Assembly (NCBI GenBank): GCA_946408865.1 | Contig: CAMJTZ010000062.1 | Location: 1-9,771, forward strand | Direction: 5' to 3' | DNA from: an uncultured Clostridia bacterium | GTDB taxonomy: Bacteria > Bacillota_A > Clostridia > Christensenellales > Aristaeellaceae | Length of the DNA stretch: 9,771 nucleotides | Shown: positions 1 to 5,184 of the stretch, in pieces | Layout: each line of letters begins with the position of its first letter | How positions within the stretch are numbered: position 1 is the stretch's first letter | The notes under the pieces: model-generated | Told to the model about the DNA's origin: nothing | Database searches by the model: none | Seen by the model: only the letters and a program-made list of their open reading frames with translations | Translations under genes and position numbers: made by a program

Positions 1-1365
1 CGGAAGCTCCGACGCCAGGAATTCCGGATGCCTCTGCAAAAATGCTTCCGCATGCATCTCATTTTCTTCCGGAAGAACGGAACAGGTGGAATACACCAGG
101 GTTCCTCCGGGTTTCACGTATTCGCAGACTGTATCCAGAAGGTTCTTCTGGATTTCAGTAAGTTCCCGGATGCTTTCCTCCGTAACCCGGAGTTTAAGAT
201 CCGGTTTTTCCGTGATCATCCCCAGACCGGTGCAGGGGGCGTCAAGAAGGACCGCGTCCATGGACTGGTACAGATCCTCCCGTTTTTTTGCCGCGTCCCG
301 CACCATTGGACGCACGTTCTCCAGTCCGAGACGACGGGCCTGAGCCTCAATCAGGGCAGTGCGGTGCTCATGGATATCCCACGCCTGTACCCGGCCGGTT
401 CCGGCCATCATCTCTGCCAGATAGCAGGTTTTTCCGCCCGGTGCCGCACAGCAGTCCAGCACCTGTTTTCCGCGCTTCACGTCCATCGCGAGGCAGGCAA
501 TCATACTGCCGCCGGTCATAATCGAAAAGTTTCCGCCCGTAAAATCCGCATCCCTGGCAATATCCACCGCGCCGCGGATTTTCCAGGCATGAGGAAGGTC
601 CGTTTTTTCCTTCTCCCAGACCTTCTTTGAAAGAAGTTGTTCAAATTCCTCATCCGTCAGCCGTGTCAGGTTTGGCCGGATGGTCCAGCTCTCCGACGAC
701 TCCCTTCGGGTCAGGATCTTTCCCGCTTCCTCCCGTCCGTAATGCTCCTTCAGCTTTCTCCAGAGCCACTCCGGAACGCTGTATCGGATTGCATCCGCCT
801 TGTCCGGCTCCGCAGCAGGATCCGGGAACACGAGTTCATCCTTTTTCCGGACAAGATTCCGCAGAATTCCGTTACAGACGCCTTTCAGGCCTTCCATACC
901 GGTTTCCACGCACAGCTGAACGCTGGTATTGGTGGCGGCGCTTTCCGGAATCCGGTCCTCCAGAAGGATCTGGCAGGCGCCGAGCCGCAGGATATTCCGC
1001 AGTTTGATATCCGTATCTTCCCGGGCCATAACCTGTCCAAGCACATAATCCAGCCAGATCAGGTGATCCAGGGTATCGTAAACGAGGCGGGAGGCCAGCC
1101 TCCGGTCCGCAGCAGTCATGCCGCAGTTCTCCAGTGCTCTGTCCAGACTCAGGGAGGCATAAGCTCCCTGCTCTGTAACCGCCCGGATCACACGCAGTGC
1201 GATCCGGCGCGGCGGCATGCCTTCCGCTTCAGGCTTCCGGACATCTTTCCGGACAGGCTTGCGCACATCCTTCCGGACGGGAGGATCCTGTCGGTTCGGT
1301 TTACCTTTTCGCATGCCGGGACGTTTTCCGCCGTCACGGGCGTTTTTCTTCTCTTCGCTCACCAT
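1..1365 (-). CDS. rsmB: 16S rRNA (cytosine-967-C5)-methyltransferase RsmB, C-terminus cut by window edge
   Basis: RsmB uses S-adenosylmethionine to methylate C967 of 16S rRNA. The 455 codons visible here, read on the minus strand from ATG at 1365, cover an NusB-like RNA-binding half (about residues 52-190) and a Rossmann methyltransferase half (about 265 onward). The SAM loop CCAAPGGKT is at 305-313. The two cysteines expected of the RNA m5C family are C378 in DAPCTGLG and C428 in YSTCS, followed by PEENE. The last few dozen residues lie beyond position 1. Residues 1-50 are a basic, low-complexity extension containing a tandem VRKDVRKP repeat. A GGAG lies 4 bases before the ATG and 7 before the next codon, GTG (1362), so either could be the start. 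It follows fmt after 17 bases as the fourth gene of the priA-def-fmt operon. The motif usually written QDxxS before the SAM loop reads MTGGS here (283-287). Confidence 0.95.
   Translation of the reverse strand, partial: MVSEEKKNARDGGKRPGMRKGKPNRQDPPVRKDVRKPVRKDVRKPEAEGMPPRRIALRVIRAVTEQGAYASLSLDRALENCGMTAADRRLASRLVYDTLDHLIWLDYVLGQVMAREDTDIKLRNILRLGACQILLEDRIPESAATNTSVQLCVETGMEGLKGVCNGILRNLVRKKDELVFPDPAAEPDKADAIRYSVPEWLWRKLKEHYGREEAGKILTRRESSESWTIRPNLTRLTDEEFEQLLSKKVWEKEKTDLPHAWKIRGAVDIARDADFTGGNFSIMTGGSMIACLAMDVKRGKQVLDCCAAPGGKTCYLAEMMAGTGRVQAWDIHEHRTALIEAQARRLGLENVRPMVRDAAKKREDLYQSMDAVLLDAPCTGLGMITEKPDLKLRVTEESIRELTEIQKNLLDTVCEYVKPGGTLVYSTCSVLPEENEMHAEAFLQRHPEFLASELP
1231..1278 (-). repeat. 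Two tandem 24-bp copies in the rsmB N-terminal coding region
   Basis: Positions 1231-1254 and 1255-1278 are direct copies differing at a few bases. Because 24 is a multiple of three, the repeat stays in frame and encodes VRKDVRKP twice (RsmB residues 30-45). It looks like a recent in-frame duplication within a disordered, positively charged tail, possibly an auxiliary RNA contact. The role is inference. Confidence 0.8.
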
Positions 1366-1382
1366 ATTTCTCCATTCGTTTA

Positions 1383-2288
1383 TTACAGGGTGTGCCCCCG
1401 AAGATAATCCTCGGCCCTCATTCGTTTTCCGCCAGGCGCCTGCACCTCCAGAATCCGGACAGCGCTATCGCCGCAGGCAAAGACAAGACCTTCCTTCGGA
1501 TTCGCGCAGAGGACCGCGCCGGGCTCACCGCTGCCTTCCGTACATTCAGCGCGCAGCAGTTTGATTCGGCCTTCCGGGCATGCAATGCTGACGCAGGGCC
1601 AGGGATTCAGTCCGTTCACCCGTCCGCAGACTTCCCGCGCGCTGCCGGAAAAGTCCGTGAAGTCCGATTCTTTTTTCAGCATCGGATCATAGGTCATTTC
1701 AGAATGATTCTGGGGAATCCGCCGGAGGGTTCCCGCCTGCATCTGTTCAAGCGTTTTGCGGAGCGTTTCCGCACCAATGCGGCTCAGGCGTTCTGTCAGT
1801 TCTCCGCAGGTTTCGGTCGCTCCGATCTCCGTTTCATCCTGCAGAAGAATATCCCCCGTATCGATTCCCTCATCCATCATCATGGTTGTAATTCCGGTTT
1901 TCCTGTCTCCGGAGATAATGGCCCAGGCAATCGGAGCGCTTCCCCGGTGCTTCGGCAGAAGAGAGGCATGCACGTTGATATTCCCCAGGGGCGGTATGTC
2001 AAGGATTTCCTTGCTCAGGATCTGTCCGAACGCCGCTGTGACACACAGGTCCGGACGCAGACTCCGCAAAGCTTCGACACCGTCCTTCCGGATCTTCTCC
2101 GGCTGGAAGACCGGAATACCTGCAGAGAGGGCGGCTTCCTTTACAGGGCTGGGAGTCAGCTTGTTGCCCCTTCCCTTCGGGCGGTCCGGCTGCGTAAAGA
2201 CGCCGACAACCTCCGCCTCCGGAAAGCCGGTCAGCATCATCAATGAAGGCACGGAAAACGCAGGGGTTCCCATGAAAACAATTCTCAT
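1383..2288 (-). CDS. fmt: Methionyl-tRNA formyltransferase
   Basis: Fmt transfers the formyl group of 10-formyltetrahydrofolate to the amino group of Met on initiator tRNA in the cytosol, so that translation can start with fMet. The 301-residue protein is complete and close to the family length of about 310. It opens with MRIVFMGTPAFS, the typical Rossmann start. The formyl-folate site reads NINVHASLLPKHRG (103-116), with N105, H107 and D143 (in MDEGIDTGD) matching the catalytic Asn, His and Asp of the family. The C-terminal tRNA-binding domain, about 200-301, is present (FSGSAREVCGRVNGLNPWP). The ATG overlaps the def stop as ATGA, and a GGAGG lies 10 bases upstream inside def (2299-2303), so translation is probably coupled to def. 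Pairing with def is the usual bacterial arrangement: one enzyme adds the formyl group and the next removes it. Confidence 0.97.
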   Translation of the reverse strand: MRIVFMGTPAFSVPSLMMLTGFPEAEVVGVFTQPDRPKGRGNKLTPSPVKEAALSAGIPVFQPEKIRKDGVEALRSLRPDLCVTAAFGQILSKEILDIPPLGNINVHASLLPKHRGSAPIAWAIISGDRKTGITTMMMDEGIDTGDILLQDETEIGATETCGELTERLSRIGAETLRKTLEQMQAGTLRRIPQNHSEMTYDPMLKKESDFTDFSGSAREVCGRVNGLNPWPCVSIACPEGRIKLLRAECTEGSGEPGAVLCANPKEGLVFACGDSAVRILEVQAPGGKRMRAEDYLRGHTL

Positions 2289-2809
2289 GATGGGTCGTCC
2301 TCCGGAATATGCCCTTCGATTTCTTCCTTCGTCAGTTCCCGGTCCATCACATCGACATAGAGCCTTCCGTCCAGATGATCCAGTTCATGGCAGATCGCCC
2401 TGGCTTCAAACCCTTCGGTCTCCAGTTCCATCCACTTTCCTTTCCTGTCCTGATACTGTACGGTAACCTTCATCGGCCGTGTCACAACACCCTGCCGGCC
2501 GGGAACGCTCAGGCATCCTTCCCGGCCTGTCTGCGTGCCTTCCCGCGCAACAATTTCCGGATTGACCAGTTCCAGAAGTCCGCTGTGATCCTCTGTTACA
2601 TCCACAACTGCTACGCGCCTCAAAATACCGACCTGCGGGCCAGCCAGCCCGACGCCCTCCGCCTGGTACATTGTTTCCGCCATATCCTTCAGGAGTGTTC
2701 CAAGCCGAAGATCAAACTTTTCCTGTCTTTTGCAGGTTTTTCTCAGTGTATCGTCCCCGATTTTGACAATCTTTCTGGTTCCCATCTTTTTCGTCTCAGT
2801 TCCTTTCAC
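2285..2809 (-). CDS. def: Peptide deformylase
   Basis: Def is a metal-dependent hydrolase that removes the formyl group from the N-terminal Met of nascent proteins at the ribosome. All three family motifs are present: GVGLAGPQVG (52-61), EGCLSVP (97-103, metal ligand C99) and HELDH (141-145, ligands H141 and H145, catalytic E142). The length, 174 residues, is normal for a bacterial enzyme. The start is uncertain. The longest frame begins with GTG at 2809, overlapping the priA stop as GTGA, but I see no Shine-Dalgarno before it. ATG at 2785 gives a 166-residue protein starting MGTRKIVKIGDD, which lines up better with the usual family start; its nearest purine-rich signals (AAAGGA, 15 bases away) are poorly spaced. 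The gene lies between priA and fmt and overlaps fmt by 4 bases. Confidence 0.97.
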   Translation of the reverse strand: MKGTETKKMGTRKIVKIGDDTLRKTCKRQEKFDLRLGTLLKDMAETMYQAEGVGLAGPQVGILRRVAVVDVTEDHSGLLELVNPEIVAREGTQTGREGCLSVPGRQGVVTRPMKVTVQYQDRKGKWMELETEGFEARAICHELDHLDGRLYVDVMDRELTKEEIEGHIPEDDPS

Positions 2810-5043
2810 ATCATCGTTGTCGGATTGACTTCAAAACAGATTTCAGCGTCATCCGCGCCGGCGGAAGCCATCTCTGTCAGCGCGCCGAACAGTTCGTCCG
2901 TTTCCCGGCTGACCAGCGCTTTGATCAGGATATGGCGCCGGAACCTGGATTTAAGGAATTTCACGGAAGGCGTATCTTTCAGAACCGTCAATACCTTCTT
3001 CTGCCACGCAGGGTGGTCCAGCAGGGTTTTCCTGACTATTCTTTCCAGATCTTCCGCTGCCTTTTCCGCGGCCTCTTCCCTTCGGCTTTCGATCAGAAGG
3101 CGTGCCAGCACTGTAAAAGGAGGATACAATCCGTTGCGCCGGCGGCGGAATTCACTCTCGAAAAACGCCCGGTAGTCCTGCCGCGCGGCAAAACCGATGA
3201 CCGGATCCTCCGGCCGGTAGGTCTGGAGGATGACCCTGCCGGGCTGGTCCCCGCGTCCGGCCCGTCCCGCTACCTGTGTCAGGAGCTGAAATGCGCGCTC
3301 CCGGCTCCGGTAATCCGGAAGGTTCAGCGCCAGATCGGCCGCAATGACACCGACGAGCGTAACCTGCGGAAAATCCAGCCCCTTCGCAATCATCTGCGTG
3401 CCGATCAGGATCCGCGCCCGGCCGCTGCGGAATGCCTCCAGGATCTTTCCGTGGCCATCCTTTGTTCCGGTCGTATCGTAATCCATCCGGACGGTCGGAA
3501 CGCCCGGCAGCATCCGGTTGACTTCCTCCTCCACTTTCTGCGTGCCGGCGCCGAAGTACCGGATATGGCGTCCGCCGCACTCCGGACAGGATACCGGCGG
3601 CAGCATTTCCTTCCCGCAATAGTGGCAGCGGAGCTTTCCGCTTTCGTCTCCGATATGGTAAGTCATGCTGATGTCACAGTTCGGACATTTTACAACATAG
3701 CCGCAGTTCCGGCAGGAGACGAAGGAATTGTATCCCCGCCGGTTCATCAGCAGGATCGCCTGTTCCCCCTTCTCAACGCATTCCTTAAGGGCCTGACGGA
3801 GCATGACGCTCAGTACAGTTCGGTTGTTGTGTTCCAGTTCCTGCCGCATATCCACAATTTCCACTTCCGGCAGAGGTCGGTCATTCACCCGGTGCATCAT
3901 CTCCAGCAGAACATAATCTCCCCGTCTTGCGCGGGCAAAGCTGAGAATGCTGGGGGTAGCGCTGGCCAGGATCAGCGTGGCGTTTTCCCGGGCACATCTG
4001 CTCGCAGCAACCTCCCGGGTATCATACCGGGGATGGCGGTCATTCAGATAAGTGCTCTCATGCTCCTCATCCATAACGATGAGTCCAAGCCGCTCTACGG
4101 GAGAAAATACAGCGCTGCGCGCGCCGATCACAACGCGGGCTTCCCCCCGACGGATCCTGCGCCATTCGTCATAACGCTCCCCGGCGCTGAGCCGTGAATG
4201 GATCACCGCCGCGACCGCTCCGAAACGTCCTCTGAACCAGGAAACCATCTGCGGCGTCAGTGCGATTTCCGGCACAAGAATGATGGCGCATTTTCCCATG
4301 GCCAGCGTCTCGTGCACGGCTTTCATAAACACTTCCGTCTTTCCGCTCCCGGTAACCCCGTGAAGCAGAAACTTTCCGCCCTTGCTGCGCAGGCAGGGCA
4401 GAATTTCATCCAGCGCTTCCTGCTGCCCGGGAGTCAGAACATAGCCGGGATCACCGGAAAGGATATAAGCGCCTTCCGGTGTGCGAAGGGTTTCTTCACT
4501 GTAAACGGCGATGATCCCTTCGCCTTCCAGCTTTTTCAGTGCGTCGCCGGGATCTTTCACCTGCGCGGCAAGCATCTGTGTTGAAACCGGTTTCCCGTTT
4601 CCGAGCAGATCCAGCAGCATGGCGCGTTTGCTGCCCGGCTTTGCCTTTTCTGCGGTAGCATGCGCTTCCTCTGCGGAAACAGCGAGTTTCACCATGCGGA
4701 TGGTTTTTGCCCGGATCCGCCCGCCGCGCATCTGTGCCGGAAGCATCAGGCGAAGGGTTTCCGCCATCGGACAGTGCGCCTGCAGAGCCATTTCCTCTGC
4801 GAGTGCCATCAGCTCGGGAGTTATTGCCGCATAATCCTCCAGCGGCCGGATCACTGAACGGATTTTTTCAGGCGGAACATCGCATGTTTCCGTAAGTCCG
4901 GCAACAATCCCTTCTTTTTCACGGGCACCGAACGGAACAGACACCCGCTGTCCCGCGCAGAGTTTCATTCCCTCCGGAATCAGATAGGTAAAGGGTTTTG
5001 CCACATTCTCATGAACAATGTCCACGATCACCCGGCAGTACAT
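2806..5043 (-). CDS. priA: Primosomal protein N', replication restart helicase PriA
   Basis: PriA is an ATP-driven 3'-5' DNA helicase that recognises stalled or collapsed forks and reloads the replicative helicase. From ATG 5043 the protein has 745 residues, the normal size. In order it shows the N-terminal 3'-DNA-end-binding domain (about 1-100), a winged-helix region, Walker A GVTGSGKT (229-236), Walker B DEEH (325-328), eight zinc-binding cysteines in four CxxC pairs (444/447, 453/456, 473/476, 486/489), the helicase motif QVAGRAGRG (590-598) and a C-terminal domain ending in the typical EVNP stretch. A frame open to ATG 5076 would add 11 residues, but an AAAGGAGG lies 7 bases before 5043, and the promoter places the likely transcript start at about 5075. 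The 5043 start is therefore preferred. It is the first gene of the operon priA-def-fmt-rsmB. Confidence 0.97.
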   Translation of the reverse strand: MYCRVIVDIVHENVAKPFTYLIPEGMKLCAGQRVSVPFGAREKEGIVAGLTETCDVPPEKIRSVIRPLEDYAAITPELMALAEEMALQAHCPMAETLRLMLPAQMRGGRIRAKTIRMVKLAVSAEEAHATAEKAKPGSKRAMLLDLLGNGKPVSTQMLAAQVKDPGDALKKLEGEGIIAVYSEETLRTPEGAYILSGDPGYVLTPGQQEALDEILPCLRSKGGKFLLHGVTGSGKTEVFMKAVHETLAMGKCAIILVPEIALTPQMVSWFRGRFGAVAAVIHSRLSAGERYDEWRRIRRGEARVVIGARSAVFSPVERLGLIVMDEEHESTYLNDRHPRYDTREVAASRCARENATLILASATPSILSFARARRGDYVLLEMMHRVNDRPLPEVEIVDMRQELEHNNRTVLSVMLRQALKECVEKGEQAILLMNRRGYNSFVSCRNCGYVVKCPNCDISMTYHIGDESGKLRCHYCGKEMLPPVSCPECGGRHIRYFGAGTQKVEEEVNRMLPGVPTVRMDYDTTGTKDGHGKILEAFRSGRARILIGTQMIAKGLDFPQVTLVGVIAADLALNLPDYRSRERAFQLLTQVAGRAGRGDQPGRVILQTYRPEDPVIGFAARQDYRAFFESEFRRRRNGLYPPFTVLARLLIESRREEAAEKAAEDLERIVRKTLLDHPAWQKKVLTVLKDTPSVKFLKSRFRRHILIKALVSRETDELFGALTEMASAGADDAEICFEVNPTTMM

Positions 5044-5050
5044 CTTTACC

Positions 5051-5058
5051 CCTCCTTT
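5051..5058 (-). promoter_or_regulatory. Ribosome binding site that fixes the priA start
   Basis: The minus strand reads AAAGGAGG here, 7 bases before ATG 5043. This is a near-perfect Shine-Dalgarno and decides in favour of the shorter PriA. The in-frame ATG at 5076 has no comparable site. Confidence 0.9.
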
Positions 5059-5081
5059 CCGGGCACAGAAAACCATTCTTT

Positions 5082-5110
5082 ATTATATCGATTTGTGCGT
5101 TGTGTGACAA
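5082..5110 (-). promoter_or_regulatory. Sigma-A-type promoter of the priA-def-fmt-rsmB operon
   Basis: On the minus strand the -35 box TTGTCA occupies 5110-5105 and the -10 box TATAAT occupies 5087-5082, separated by exactly 17 bases. This is a near-consensus housekeeping promoter. The predicted transcript start is about 5075, giving a leader of roughly 30 bases to ATG 5043. It indicates that priA heads the operon here. Confidence 0.85.
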
Positions 5111-5120
5111 GAGAAACCAT

Positions 5121-5150
5121 TTGCTTTTACCTGCCGCGATCCTCTATAAT
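5121..5150 (+). promoter_or_regulatory. Probable promoter of the alpha-galactosidase gene
   Basis: A perfect -10 box TATAAT lies at 5145-5150. The best -35 candidate is TTGCTT at 5121-5126 with an 18-base spacer; it matches consensus only in TTG. The transcript start would be near 5157, about 28 bases before ATG 5185. A strong -10 with a poor -35 is compatible with dependence on an activator, but that is inference. The -35 boxes of this and the leftward promoter are 10 bases apart. Confidence 0.7.
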
Positions 5151-5171
5151 GGATCTCTGAAAAAGACTGAC

Positions 5172-5177
5172 AGGAGG
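5172..5177 (+). promoter_or_regulatory. Ribosome binding site of the alpha-galactosidase gene
   Basis: AGGAGG lies 7 bases before ATG 5185, which supports that start over the alternative frame beginning at 5192. Part of it can pair with CTCC at 5180-5183. Confidence 0.85.
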
Positions 5178-5184
5178 CCCTCCC

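Noticed and set aside
1197..2246. A 349-codon plus-strand open frame antisense to rsmB and fmt
   Set aside because: It crosses two well-supported genes on the other strand, has no RBS that I can see and its low-complexity product resembles no family.
2932..4197. A 421-codon plus-strand open frame antisense to priA
   Set aside because: priA on the minus strand is complete with all helicase and zinc motifs. The antisense product has no recognisable domain, and long antisense frames are expected in GC-rich, codon-biased genes.
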